A DNA stretch of 64,000 nt from Punica granatum (lineage: Eukaryota > Streptophyta > Magnoliopsida > Myrtales > Lythraceae), in contig NC_045129.1 of NCBI RefSeq assembly GCF_007655135.1, positions 22,480,274-22,544,273 of the forward strand, written 5' to 3'. Below the pieces are notes generated by a model. That model was given only the letters and a program-made list of their open reading frames with translations, was not told where the DNA came from and did not search any database. Within the stretch, counting starts at the first letter, position 1. The number at the start of each line of letters is the position of its first letter. The position numbers and the translations under genes are program-made. Of the stretch, positions 19,157 through 30,833 are shown in pieces.

Positions 19157-21554
19157 TATATATAAGTATTTTCTATGAGTTTGAAACTAATCAAACTAAC
19201 GAGAACAATAAAATTTAGACCTGTCCATCTTTGATCTGTATGAGCACATCTTTGACTCGATCCTCCACATGTTGAACCAACAACAAGGTTGTGTTCTCAA
19301 AAATGAGCATAGACTTTTGATAACAAAAAAAAAAACCAAAAGACACCCAGCATGATGCTATTGCTTCATCACATAACATCCTTAAACATTTTTATTTCAT
19401 TGCATCCCGGACACTATACTGAAGATTTTAAATTTATTTTTACAAATGCTGACCTCAAGCACTTTATGAGGGCCCGAAACTCTGAATGCATGAGAACTAA
19501 AATAACAAATTACAATATAACAAATTACAAAACGAGAAGTTAGAAATTATGTTGGCACCTTTTCTTTGAGGTATTTTTTTTGTAAATTAGGTAATGTTGA
19601 TAAGAGAAACATCAAGGAAGAATTATTGTATTGTATTGATTTTGTGAGAGTTCCTCCTTCGACTTGTTTTACTTTGCTTGAGGATGAATTCTACGAATTT
19701 CATTTTCAGCCTTTTGACTAACCAGGAGACAAGTAAACATCTTTGAAAGACTGATTTTTGTTGGATTTCGAAATATTGGCGAGATATTTTAGTTTGGGTA
19801 AATTTATTAGAATTTCAACACAATAAATTATGGAATAAGGTTAGTTATTGTTAAGAAAAAGCTAGCTATTGCTCCAGGATTATTTTTACCTAGAATAGCT
19901 TATTTATTGAATATCCATGACAGTTGAAGCTAGTGAGGTCCCCGGGTCTAAGGGGCAGTTAAGTCTGAATGAAATACTCCCTTTCGAGGTTAAATACGAT
20001 ATTAATAGTCAAAAGTAATATACGAAGAAAATGAGTATATTTTATAACTGTTCCTTGCTATGCTTGTGACTTGTAGGAGCTAAAGAAACAAAAACTTTGT
20101 GTCCTGAAAGGTCGGATTCATTAAATAATTTGGGTGCTCGGTGAGTACTTTATTCCATTGTGAAATGATATATATATATATATATATATATATATCTATG
20201 TATGTTATGTGAATATTCTAGTCCTTTGTGAAATGATGCGTTTTAATTATATAAATTGTTAAAGATGAATATTGTGATAGTTACGAAATTGGTCGTGCTA
20301 TGTTCCATGATGGAATTTAAGAGGTATTGTCTTGTATGTTTCACTTTGATTTGAAATAACGCGGTGTGATTGTGTTTACTGGTTGTGTATGAGATATGTG
20401 ATGGTAATGTGCTGCCATTGTGATGTGATTGAGATTATACTGGGGTATAATGATGTATGACGTGAGATGGTATCGTTACAAATGATCATGATTGTGATTG
20501 TGGTTTGACTATAGCCATGGGACCGCTGGACCCGGCGGATTACAAAATGGGCCAGATCGGCCGCTGGACCCAGCGGAATACAAATAGGGCCTGATTGGCC
20601 GCTGGACCTGGCGGAAAATAAATAAGGGCATGATTGGCCGCTGGACCCGGCGGAATAGAAAAAAGGGCTTGATCGGCCGCTAAGACTCGGCGGAATACAA
20701 ATTGAGGTCAACTCTTACAGCTAGAGGTTAATAGGCGGCCCCCGCTTATGAGATACGAATATTGAGAGTTGAGGATGATATGAATGAGATGTGCGGGGTC
20801 ACGGTACCGTCACAACTCTGTGGCGAGGAAATGCAACCCTATGGCTATATTGATTTGGTTGTGTTGTATATTGTTTGTTTGGTTGGATTGCTGTAAATGT
20901 GATGATTGTTATGATTGTCTGAATTATTATGTGGAAGTCGTGTTGTTGCTAATTTGATTTAGTTAGGCTATGAGTGCAAGATGATGTTGGGTTAAATGTT
21001 AATTCTAATAATAGTTTTATATGGTTATAAGGGCAATTGATTGTTGATGAATGAACTTAGTAATCATTTGTACGTATTGTCTAATATGTCGTGTTGGTGA
21101 ATTAATTGATAGACTTGGTTATGCTACTATCTATATGAATATTTAGTTGTCTAAAATATATTTATCACTTAATATTATTCATTTTGCTTTGGAATTTAGT
21201 GCTCACTGAGATGCAGCTCACACCCTGCATACATTTTTCCAGATAAGCTTCCGATTGCGCGGAGAAACCACTTTTTGATATCGGGGATCAGCTTGGCGGA
21301 TTAGGTAGGAACCTTGGTTATTTGATAGATATCATTCTTGTATAGAATGGACTTTAGAATGTTACGACCTGAAGATTTTGTTTAGTTGTATCACTGATGT
21401 GAGAGCGAAAAAGAAATCTCAGGAAAAGTGTATAGATCTTTTAGAGTTGATGGATTGGTTATGTACATTGGAAATTTATGAGAAGTAAGTTTTTATGTGA
21501 TAATGGATTCGATGAAATTTAGGAAAAATTCTATCGAAATTTCGGGTCGTGACA
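18361..21554 (+). repeat. H LTR copy 1 (young type, 5' edge missing)
   Basis: About 3.2 kb, homologous to 30090-30833 plus 36195-38207 and to 39877-41245. It ends CGTGACA at 21554 and is followed by the PBS. It carries a GA run (about 18511-18532), AT runs (19121-19157 and 20168-20193) and the 38-bp GC-rich minisatellite. No protein is encoded. LTRs of this length with a tRNA-iMet PBS are known in Tekay/Del chromoviruses. Confidence 0.78.
20523..20702 (+). repeat. 38-39-bp hairpin minisatellite in H LTR (5 units)
   Basis: Units start at 20523, 20561, 20599, 20638 and 20677. Each has a GC-rich inverted repeat of the form CCGCTGGACCCAGCGG followed by an A-rich spacer. Copies of the array are at 37505-37683, 40206-40386 and, diverged, 44529-44707. 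Confidence 0.9.
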
Positions 21555-21558
21555 ATTT

Positions 21559-21570
21559 TGGTATCAGAGC
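21559..21570 (+). promoter_or_regulatory. H primer binding site, copy 1
   Basis: TGGTATCAGAGC, 4 nt after the LTR end CGTGACA. The same arrangement recurs at 38212 and 41250. Confidence 0.9.
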
Positions 21571-22979
21571 ATAGGTTAGGAGATCCTGTAGACTTGAGTT
21601 GAAGCTTGATCCCCGAGTAATTTTTGGATAATTAAGGTGATTTTGCTAGGATTTCTTGAATTCTATGATGGTTAATTAAGTTGTTTATGCTTTGAATTTG
21701 TTAGTAAATAAGCACGAGCTTACGTCTGCTTGTTGAAATTTACATTTGCATTGCACAATGGGAAAATTGATACTAAGCAGCTAAGGATTGAAATTATCAT
21801 TAAATAATTAGATTTTTCATATCAAGTTTTATAGAAGTGCTTGCAATTTTTGAGCATATATATTTTTTGATTTAGTTTGTCCGAATATCATTTGGATCTC
21901 TGATTGAATTCAATATATGTTGTCATGTTTGTAATATGCTTTCTCCTTGGCAGTTAATTGTGATTTTCTTGTTTAGTTGTTATGTCAGTTATTCGATTAG
22001 TTTTGATCTTAATTGCTCGATTTAATTATGATTAATTTTTTAATATTCTATTGACATATTAGCAAGATTTTCCAAAGGTCGATGTTTGCAAATTTCTTTG
22101 TGCTTGGTTAAAGAAAAAGCTTGGGACTTAAGTACACTTTTCGAAATCTATACATAATTATTATAATGCTATTAAGATTTGAGTAAAGGGAAGCACCTCA
22201 GGTTCCCCATTGGTTAAGTTCCACTTTAAATCAGCGTCATGATCAGTTATTCCTCAAGCTCCAAATGAGTATTGAATTCAGTTAAGTATCAGAGTCAAGA
22301 TATATCTCAGCTATACATATAGGATTTCACAGGGATTCTTTACAGATCAGGTTCAGAGGTATTCTTTGAAGAAGTTCTTGCGACTTTTGACTATGTATGT
22401 CATATTTCCTTCATTGGGATATTTCCTGGAGTATCAACTATTCAATGTTGTCTGTCATCCTGCGTTCTTCGGTTCTAGCAAATGGTGATTCCAGATTATT
22501 TTCTCTTTTATATATGCTATCAGTCAGGGTTGATGTTGTCGCGAGAATGATCTGACAAGATCGAGAGAATTGTTGTTCTGCTTATTCAACTAGATCTCAT
22601 TTGGTTTCCTCATTGATCTTGGGATTCTATTATTGCTTAAGTAATATTTTTACTCTGGCATCATCGTATGATTCAGCAGGGTTTCTGGTATTCTAAATTA
22701 TATCTATCAGCGACCTACCTTGGCATGGATAATTATTCAACTGGAAAAGCTATTAGATTTAGAGAAGCCAATTCTACCATCAGCCGGAACATATACAAAT
22801 CTTTGATTACTCAAGACAGATTTGGGGTTTATTTCAGTTTATATATCCCAACGACATGGAAGGAATTCTATTGATTAGGTTTTGGACAGAGTTTTCGGTA
22901 TTCGAACTCAGGAATCTTAGAGTTGCTTTTGAGATGGAGATTTGGATATTCTACAAGATTTGGGCTCATATCATCTGAT
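21571..22979 (+). other. H internal region, no intact gene
   Basis: AT-rich sequence between PBS and the decayed pol end. The only notable frame is 22668-22874 (68 codons), conserved with few changes at 39645-39851. It shows no domain I can recognise, and conservation is expected because the two internal segments are recent duplicates. Gag, protease, RT and integrase are missing, so this is a heavily deleted element body. Confidence 0.6.
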
Positions 22980-23143
22980 TTATTATAGTGGCTCAACGGA
23001 AGCTTGGTGATCTATGAAGGTGCTGGAAAAGTTAGTTCAGAGGAGATATGGGGACCTGGGGACGCTATAACACTTAATGCCCTAACTTTTCAGGTATCAC
23101 ATGAACAAATTTCGATGACGAAATTTTTATTAGTGGGGGTGAT
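22980..23143 (+). pseudogene. Decayed chromovirus pol end and polypurine tract
   Basis: Reading across frames, the residues preceding the LTR resemble the end of a Tekay/Del polyprotein. A short ATW-like segment is followed by CPNFSGI and then, after a small indel, by NFDDEIFISGG. That is the typical chromodomain and tail region directly before the 3' LTR. A purine-rich tract AGTGGGGGTGAT (23132-23143) precedes TGTGAGACC. Frameshifts and stops are numerous. The assignment to the Tekay/Del lineage rests on this remnant, the LTR length and the PBS, and is tentative. Confidence 0.5.
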
Positions 23144-23229
23144 TGTGAGACCTGATATTTTTTTTGACCAAACAGCACACGTGCACATACACTGTTATAC
23201 TTATAGACATACATATATTATATACTTGC
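23144..23229 (+). repeat. H LTR copy 2, first segment
   Basis: It starts TGTGAGACCTGAT after the purine tract and is interrupted at 23229 by A2. It continues at 30024. The 5-bp flanks are CTTGC (23225-23229) and CATGC (30024-30028), a target duplication with one difference. Confidence 0.82.
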
Positions 23230-23995
23230 TGATGCGATTCCCGCCAAGAATGACGAGACTCGACAACTAAAGGAACCCAAGAACGTTCCACAATCAGATT
23301 TGATTAACGAACCCTCAACTCGTTGTTTACAACATAAACAAGAACCTTGGTATAACTGACCTCAACCCATTGTTTAATGCGAAATAAGAACCTCGGTATA
23401 TAGGAAGACGCCACAAACGGTGGTGGAAAGCCGTTTGATAAGTCGTTGATAAACGCCACGGAAACTTCCGATAAGTTCTAATTAGTTCTTCAAGAACCAA
23501 AGAGAATACTCTCACAATTTTCTGAATGTTCCTTTCTATTAAAAATTGACTAAGATGAATATATATAGACATAAAGTAATCCTAATCTGGTCATATCTCT
23601 TCCTAGAGATAAGGAAATTAAAATCTAGAATATCGATAGAGATATGACATAATCTATAAAGATATGAAATCTAAATACCCCTAGAATATCTCTATGAGAT
23701 TTAAACTTTAAACAAATCTGATAATATCTTATCTTGATCATCAAATATTCTAGAAGCTTCCTCAAATACTTGCTGAATTTAGCCTTGTCCGGAATCTTCT
23801 ATAACTTGAATCATGTTAATGGATTTTTGTTGATCACGTGGTACATGTCCAATGGGCCTCCACGAATTTGCTTGAGCTCAAACCTCTTGAATCAGGCCAT
23901 TGAGTTCATCTTTAAACTTCTTTGCTCGTGCTCGCGTAATCGGTCCAATTGGAACTTGAACTGGATCCCTTGAAGTCGTGTTACAATTTGCATCA
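23230..23995 (-). repeat. A2 3' LTR
   Basis: 766 bp with TGATGC/GCATCA ends, bounded by the polypurine tract at 23996-24013 (minus strand). The pol frame runs through the tract and about 39 codons into this LTR. Confidence 0.95.
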
Positions 23996-26145
23996 TTCCC
24001 CTCCTCTTGAAAAGGATTTTTCCTCAAATCATCACCTACATCAAAAGGAAGCAAATCAGCAACATTAAAAGTAGCGCTGACATTATACTCACCAGGTAAG
24101 TCTAGTTTGTAAGCGTTGTCATTGATGCGCTTGAGAACTTGAAAAGGACCATCTCCTCTTGAAAGCAATTTTGAGCGTTTTTGCTCCGGAAATCTCTCTT
24201 TCCTCATATGCAACCAAACCCAATCTCCGGGTTCAAAAATCAGCTTATGACGGCCCTTGTTGGCGTGTTTTGTATACTGCTCAATTCTTCGCTCAATGTT
24301 GAGTCTTGCTTTCTCATGAATCTGCTTGATAAATTCAGCTTTCTTTTTGCTATCTAAATTAACATGCTCAGACAAAGGTAAAGGAGATAAATCCAATGGA
24401 GTTAAAGGATTAAATCCATACACAATTTCAAATGGTGAAAATTTAGTAGCGGAATGAACAGATCTGTTATAAGCAAACTCAACATGTGGTAAACACTCTT
24501 CCCATGTTTTAATGTTTTTTTTTATGATTGCCCTCAACAAAGTAGACAAAGTTCTATTTACTACTTTCGTTTGACCATCAGTTTGTGGGTGACAAGTAGT
24601 AGAAAATAACAGCTTAGTACCTAACTTACACCACAAAGTCTTCCAAAAATAGCTCAAGAACTTAACATCTCTATCCGAAACAATTGTTCTAGGCATGCCA
24701 TGTAACCTCACAATCTCCCTAAAGAACAAATCAGCAACATGCGAAGCATCATCCGTTTTGTGACATGGAATAAAGTGTGCCATCTTAGAAAATCTATCCA
24801 CAACCACAAAAATTGAATGTCTCCCACATTTAGTCCTAGGTAATCCTAACACAAAGTCCATTGAAATATCAATCCAAGGCTCACTAGGAATTGGTAAAGG
24901 AGTATACAAACCGTTAGGCTGCACTCTGGATTTTGCTTGCCTACACGTAATGCATCTACCACAAATTCTCTCAACATCTCTTTTCATATGTGGCCAATAG
25001 AAGTGTTCTTGCAAAATAGCTAAAGTCTTTGCAACTCCAAAATGTCCCATTAATCCCCCACCATGTGATTCCTGCACTAATAACTCTCTCAGGGAACAAT
25101 TAGGCACGTATAACTTATTCTCTCGAAACAGAAACCCATCATGCCTAAAGAACTTACCACAAGGGATTTTCTCAAAAGCCCGATATTCCTCACAAAATTC
25201 ATGGTCATCAGCATATAAATTTTTAATGTGCTCAAAACCAAGCAATTTTGCATCAAGTGTAGAGAGTAATGCATACCTGCGAGAAAGTGCATCGGCGACC
25301 ACATTCTCCTTACCTTGCTTATACCGAATGACGTATGGAAACGTCTCAATGAACTCCACCCATCGGGCATGTCTTTTGTTTAGTTTTTGTTGGCCCTTCA
25401 AGTGTTTCAAGGACTCATGATCGGTGTGTATCACGAACTCCTTAGGCCATAGGTAGTGCTGCCACGTCTCTAAAGCTCGAACCAATGCATACAACTCTTT
25501 ATCATAAGTTGGATAGTTTAAGGCTGCCCCGCTTAGTTTTTCGCTGAAGTAAGCAATTGGTCGTCCTTCCTGCATGAGAACTATACCTATACCAATACTT
25601 GAAGCATCACATTCAATCTCAAAAGTTTTAGAAAAGTTAGGTAAAGATAATAAAGGAGCATTGGTCAGCTTCTCTTTGATTAGCTGAAACGCTTTCTCTT
25701 GTTCTTCTCCCCATCTAAATCCAACGTTTTTCTTGATCACTTCAGTAAGTGGTGCTGCTATGCTACTAAAGTCCTTCACGAACCTCCGGTAGAAACTAGC
25801 AAGTCCATGAAAACTACGAACATTACTTACACTTGTGGGACTAGGCCACTCTTGGATTGCATGTACCTTCTCCTCATCAACCTGTATACCTTGTGCACCA
25901 ACAACAAATCCTAAAAATACAAGCTTATCGATGCAAAAAGTACACTTCTTCATATTAGCAAATAACTTTTCCTTCCTAAGCACATCTAAAACAGATTTCA
26001 AATGTACCTTATGATCATCTAAGTTTTTGCTGTAAACGAGTATATCATCAAAGTAGACAACCACAAATCTACCTATAAATGCACGCAAAACATGATTCAT
26101 AAGTCTCATAAAAGTGCTTGGAGCATTAGTCAAACCAAAAGGCAT
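23878..26145 (-). pseudogene. A2 RT C-terminal half, RNase H, integrase and LTR-encoded tail
   Basis: 755 open codons. First the RT palm end, with [20 protein letters not shown] and YFDDI at 26041-26055. Then RNase H ([51 protein letters not shown]) and the integrase zinc domain ([17 protein letters not shown]). The core has MDFVLGLP (Asp at 24856-24858) and SDRDVKF (Asp at 24667-24669), but the catalytic Glu of the GQTEVVNR motif is Lys (24565-24567), so it should be inactive. C-terminal [31 protein letters not shown], then across the purine tract to [19 protein letters not shown] at 26149-26151, replacing Trp, separates it from the upstream RT frame. Confidence 0.95.
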
Positions 26146-26151
26146 AACTAA

Positions 26152-26730
26152 TCATTCATACAAACCGTATTTTGTTTTAAATGCAGTTTTCCATTCATCT
26201 CCTTCTTTCATTCTAATCTGATGATAACCACTCTTTAAATCAATTTTAGAAAATGCACAAGAACCATGTAGCTCATTTAACATATCATCTAAGCGAGGAA
26301 TAGGATGACGATACTTTACCGTTATGTTGTTGATTGCTCGGCAATCAACGCACATTCTCCACGTCCCATCCTTCTTAGGTACGAGTATAACCGGAACGGC
26401 GCATGGACTCATGCTTTCCCTCACGTACCCTTTCTCCAACAACTCACTTACCTGCCGTTAAAGCTTCTTTGTATCCTCAGGATTGCTCCTATAAGCTGGT
26501 CGGTTTGGAATTGTCGCACCGGGAACAAAATCAATTTGATGTTCAATCCCTCGGATTGGAGGCAACCCATGTGGTGTTTCCTCGGGAAAGACATCCTCAT
26601 ACTCCTGCAAAAGAGAAACAACAAAACTAGGCAAAGCGAGATCAAGTTCGTTAGTATTGAAAAATGCCTCTTTGTACAAAAGTACAATCATCGGTTGATT
26701 TGAAAACATTGCTTGCCTAATTTCTCCCAT
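26152..26730 (-). pseudogene. A2 RT N-terminal half
   Basis: In frame with the segments on both sides. It begins near MFSNQPMIVLLYKEAFF and carries [20 protein letters not shown], then a stop (TAA for CAA) near 26455-26457, the fingers and palm segment [20 protein letters not shown] and [18 protein letters not shown], up to TKYGLYE before the TGA at 26149. No frameshift is needed. The stops are single-base changes. Confidence 0.93.
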
Positions 26731-27795
26731 TTTTGCATAAAAATTCTTTTGTTTTCTCTATGATTTACTCTCATTGGCCGATTTTTGATTTTCTTTTTCT
26801 CTCTCATTTTTCTCGGCCTCTCTCTGATTTTCACTCGTTTTCTTCTGTTCACTCTCTTTCTTTTGATCACTCTCTTTTTGCAATCTCACTTGATCCTCTT
26901 ATACTTGCTGCGGAGTCAATGGTACAAGAGTGATTGATCGTTGATTAAGTACAAATGAGTATTTGTTCGTAAAGCCATCATGATTTACTCGTCTATCAAA
27001 TTGCCATGGACGCCCTAGCAACAAGTGTCCTGCTTGCATTGGTATTACATCACACAACACTTCATCTTCATATTTACCGATTCGAAATGCAACTAACACC
27101 TGCTTGTTCACCCTTATCTCACCACTATCATTCAACCATTGCAGCTTGTACAGCCTAGGGTGCTTCACCATGGGCAGTCTCAATTTTTCCACCATTGTTG
27201 CGCTTGCGACATTAGTACAACTACCACCATCAATAATCACACTACATACCTTGTCTTTGATGTAGCACCTAGTGTGAAAGATGTTCTCCCGCTGCACTTC
27301 TTCAACTCCTTTTGTTTGCAAGCTCAATGCTCTCCTTGCCACTAATGTCAATGCATCTGGAGCTAAATATTCCTCCTCGAGAACATCCTCCAATGGAGGC
27401 ATGTCATCGGTGTCGGAATCTTCAGTGTCGGTCACAATGTCACCATTGTCTCGCATCACCATGACCCGCTTGTTCTGACATTGACTTGCTATGTGTCCCC
27501 TGCCTTGGCATTTAAAACACTTAATGTCACGATTCCTGGAGGTAGAAATGTCGGTTTTACCTTGAGGAACATGGCTGGTTGCTTCTTGCTTTTGCTCGGT
27601 TTTCAGCTTCGACGTGGATTGCTTCTCATCTTTCTTCCACTGATTCGGTTTCCAAATAGATGTGCTTGGACTTTGGCTTGCACGTGTATTGCCTCTCCTC
27701 TTGAACTGGTTCTCAATCTTGATGGCCACGTGCACCATATCCTCCAACTCCACATAATGTTGTAATTCCACGACATTTTGAATTTCTCGGTTCAA
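26731..27795 (-). pseudogene. A2 Gag C-terminus, zinc knuckle, protease and charged linker
   Basis: In the frame of the gag start at 28551. NREIQNVVELQHYVELEDMV leads to a basic segment, a CCHC knuckle CFKCQGRGHIASQC at 27478-27519 and an acidic linker with DDMPPLEDV. The protease follows with IIDGGSCTNVAS (catalytic Asp at 27229-27231) and HLLLGRPWQFDRRV. A TAA for a Tyr codon falls near 26896-26898, then a Lys/Glu/Gln-rich linker of about 55 residues with a TAG, before RT. In the gag-deleted copies A3 and A4 everything from the Gag core to just before DDMPP is missing. Confidence 0.93.
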
Positions 27796-27801
27796 TCCAG
27801 C

Positions 27802-28551
27802 CTAAAATCGTGCCATAGTAGCCTCCCGATCCTCCTCTACGTTAGCTCTAATCATGGCCACTTCCATCTCCTTCAAATATTTCTCTACACTCCGGTTACC
27901 TTGCCTAAGACTTTGTAACTTATTATATAGCTCCCGGTAGTAATAACTAGGAACAAATCGCTTCCTCATCACCCTGTTCATTTCCTCCCACGCATCTATA
28001 GGTGGCTCTCTATTTATTCGCCTATTTATCATCAATTGATCCCACCAGACAATTGTATAATCCGAGAATTCAATTGCTGCCAATTTGACTTTCTTCAGCT
28101 CGGAATAACTATAACAATCAAATACAAACTCCACCTTTTTCTCCTACTCAAGGTATGCTTCGAGATCACTCTTTCCTTGGAACGATGGGATTTTCATCTT
28201 AATACTACCCAAGTTATTATCTTTCCGATTCCTATCTTCTCTAAACCGCCCTCCTTGTCTCCTATTACTAACAACCGAATCTCGATCATCTTCATCAAAA
28301 CCAACCCCATAAATCTCTTCATCATCAACCCTCACTTCCCTCAGTTGAACTTTTTCCCTCCTACGTGCATTAGGAGCGTTTCGTGGCTGCTCCACACGTT
28401 TATTCTCCATTAAATCTATCCGTTCATGAACCTGCTCAAACTCCAACCTCGTCACACGCCTCATCTCACTCATCATGGCCTCTATAAGTATTTTCGAATC
28501 AGTCAATTCCGTAGCACCTTCGGGAATACTCTTAGAACTGTTGTGAGACAT
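27802..28551 (-). pseudogene. A2 Gag N-terminus and core
   Basis: The start ATG at 28551 is preceded by the conserved leader. N-terminal helix-rich part ([20 protein letters not shown]), an Arg/Glu-rich linker, SFQGKSDLEAYLE, a TAG replacing a Trp codon near 28141-28143, then the core [20 protein letters not shown] and VWWDQL to EEDREATMARF. A second stop near 27799-27801 separates it from the next segment. Frame is constant throughout. Confidence 0.93.
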
Positions 28552-29199
28552 GATTGTTGTAAAATAAAGTTAGAAAGAAAGGACCTCACAATTCTCTCCC
28601 TTACGTGTTTACACTCAAGAATGTGAATCACTCTACACTCGTGTTTTCACTCAAACAAACGTGGCTTTTAACCCTCTAATGTTCTCACCACTCCTGCCTT
28701 TTTCCACTCAATAATTCTCTTTCAGATCTCTTTAAACTAAACGAACAATTCTCCAAAATTTCCAGCAGCAATTCACCAAGAACTTACCAAGGAAAATTAA
28801 TGATCGAAGGAAATTTAAGGAAGAAAGGAAACAAGAGAGAAGGCAACTACTATGAAGGATTAAATAAACCAGAATGTTATATGAAATTATGGGATCAGAA
28901 TCAATGCAGATTACAAAGAACGAGAAATAACAACTTTAGAATGGTCTGATGTAAAGAATTTGGATCAAATTGACAATGATGTCTTATTTCTTTTCTTTCG
29001 ATCCTTTTTTTTTTCAGCTCTGTATTTTTTCTTGGCCGATTTTTTTTTTTCAGCTCTGTATTTTTTTTTTGGCCGAAATTTTTTTTCAGCTCTTTTTTTT
29101 TTCTTGCTGCTAACAATCCACAAAGAACAAACTCGATGAAGCGAAACTCAGCAAATTGAAACAAAAAAAGGATAGGATAAACTCGATTTGGAGCCTGAT
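28552..29199 (-). other. A2 untranslated leader
   Basis: The leader block lies next to gag (about 28575-28705). The PBS-proximal part has low-complexity T tracts on the plus strand (about 28995-29105). Nearly identical to the A1 leader and different in the middle from those of A3 and A4. Confidence 0.82.
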
Positions 29200-29211
29200 G
29201 CTCTGATACCA
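29200..29211 (-). promoter_or_regulatory. A2 primer binding site (tRNA-iMet)
   Basis: The minus strand reads TGGTATCAGAGC, 2 nt inside the 5' LTR. Confidence 0.93.
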
Positions 29212-29213
29212 AA

Positions 29214-30023
29214 TGATGCGATTCCCGCCAAGAATGACGAGACCCGACAACTAAAGGAACCCAAGATCGTTTCACAATCAGATTTGATTAACGAACCCTC
29301 AACCCGTTGTTTACAACATAAACAAGAACCTTGGTATAACTGACCTCAACCCGTTATTTAATGCGAAACAAGAACCCCAGTATATAGGAAGACGCCACAA
29401 ACGGTGGTGGAAAGCCGTTTGATAAGTCGATGAAGACGCCACAAACGGTGGTGGAAAGCCATTTGATAAGTCGTTGATGAACGCCACGGAAACTTCCGAT
29501 AAGTTCGAATTAGTTCTTTAAGAACCAAAGAGAATACTCTCACAATTTTCTGAATGTTCCTTTCTATTAAAAATTGACTAAGATGAATATATATAGACAT
29601 AAAGTAATCCTAATCTGGCCATATCTCCTCCTAAAGATAAGGAAATTAAAACCTAGAATATCGATAGAGAGATGACATAATCTATAAAGATATGAAATCT
29701 AAATACCCCTAGAATATCTCTATGAGATTTAAACTTTAAACAAATCTGATAATATCTTATCTTGATCATCAAATATTCTAGAAGCTTCCTCAAACACTTG
29801 CTGAATTTAGCCTTGTCCGGAATCTTCTATAACTTGAATCATGTTAATGGATTTTTGTTGATCACGTGGTTCATGTCCAATGGGCCTCCACGAATTTGCT
29901 TGAGCCCAAACCTCTTGAATCAGGCCATTGAGTTCATCTTTAAACTTCTTTGCTCGTGCTCGCGTAATCGGTCCAATTGAAACTTGAACTGGATCCCTTG
30001 AAGTCGTGCTACAATTTGCATCA
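29214..30023 (-). repeat. A2 5' LTR
   Basis: 810 bp with two 44-bp repeat units (29388-29475) and a TATATATA promoter-like tract at about 29588-29596 on the minus strand. The outer end GCATCA at 30023 is followed by CATGC, the right target duplication. Confidence 0.95.
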
Positions 30024-30833
30024 CATGCTGCTGGAAGTTTAAAGAAAAAAAAATTATGGGGTCACAGGGCCCCACGTGGCCCCATTGCTCCCAAGTACCC
30101 CACCGCCATTTTTTTTTTCTTTTCTTTTGTATAATTCCAACCATTCTATTTCTGGGTCTTCTTTCATTGTTCTGCGGAGTTGAAAAAAAAAATCGAAGAA
30201 GAAACAGAGAAGAACAAGGAAGAGAGAGAGAGAGAGAGAGTGAGAGGGCCGTTGATGATCTTCTCTAGCTTTGTCCGGAACGACCAGGTGAGGAAAAACT
30301 GCAACAATCTGGTAGAACTTAGTTCCATGATTTCTTTGTATTTAGGTGTCAGATGACTTCTCATCTCAATTCTTCTCCTTGCGCCTTCTTTGAACTCCCT
30401 CAATATTAAACAATCACAGATTGTTGTTTCTTTTTCAAACTAATTCTACGTGGAGTGATGAGGAAAACTTTTGGGTCCAATTTCCTTCAGCTGAGAAAAG
30501 AGTTTCAAAACAAAATTTATCTTGATGTTTACATGAAAATTTACCTGTATTTTTGCCACCACAGTTATGTCTGAGATGTGGTTGTTGATTGGATAGTTGG
30601 ATTGAGTAATTAAGCCGTGAGTTTAATTTGATGATATGGCTGGAATTTATATATATGTATATACACACACTACACGGTTTGATATCTGGAAAAAGGAAGT
30701 TATGTGTTTTGGACTACCTAACAGTATTTTTTCTTTTTAAAAGTCATCATACACTTTTCTAAACAGGGTCAAACGAAAGAACTAACTGGTACTTATGATA
30801 CTGGACAAGACCATATATATATATATATATATA
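30024..30833 (+). repeat. H LTR copy 2, second segment
   Basis: Continues the H LTR after A2 and aligns with 18361-19140 (GCTCCCAAGTACCCCACC near 30087 and 18378). Contains a GA run near 30222-30246. It is interrupted inside an AT microsatellite by element I. Confidence 0.88.

Larger units (their letters stand above)
23230..30023 (-). mobile_element. Element A2: full-length CRM-like retrotransposon
   Basis: 6,794-bp minus-strand element nested in an H LTR. 3' LTR 23230-23995 (766 bp), purine tract 23996-24013, polyprotein 23878-28551, leader, PBS 29200-29211 and 5' LTR 29214-30023 (810 bp). The LTR length difference is one 44-bp minisatellite unit. The whole gag-pro-pol lies in one reading frame with only point stops. 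It is the best guide to the ancestral A polyprotein in the window. Confidence 0.95.

Noticed and set aside
20515..20705. CRISPR-like spaced repeats
   Set aside because: Units are contiguous 38-39-bp minisatellite copies with near-identical spacers inside a plant LTR; no cas genes and no unique spacers.
20376..20711. 111-codon minus-strand frames over the H minisatellite (also 37359)
   Set aside because: Repetitive translation of the hairpin minisatellite; no conserved start and non-repetitive parts differ.
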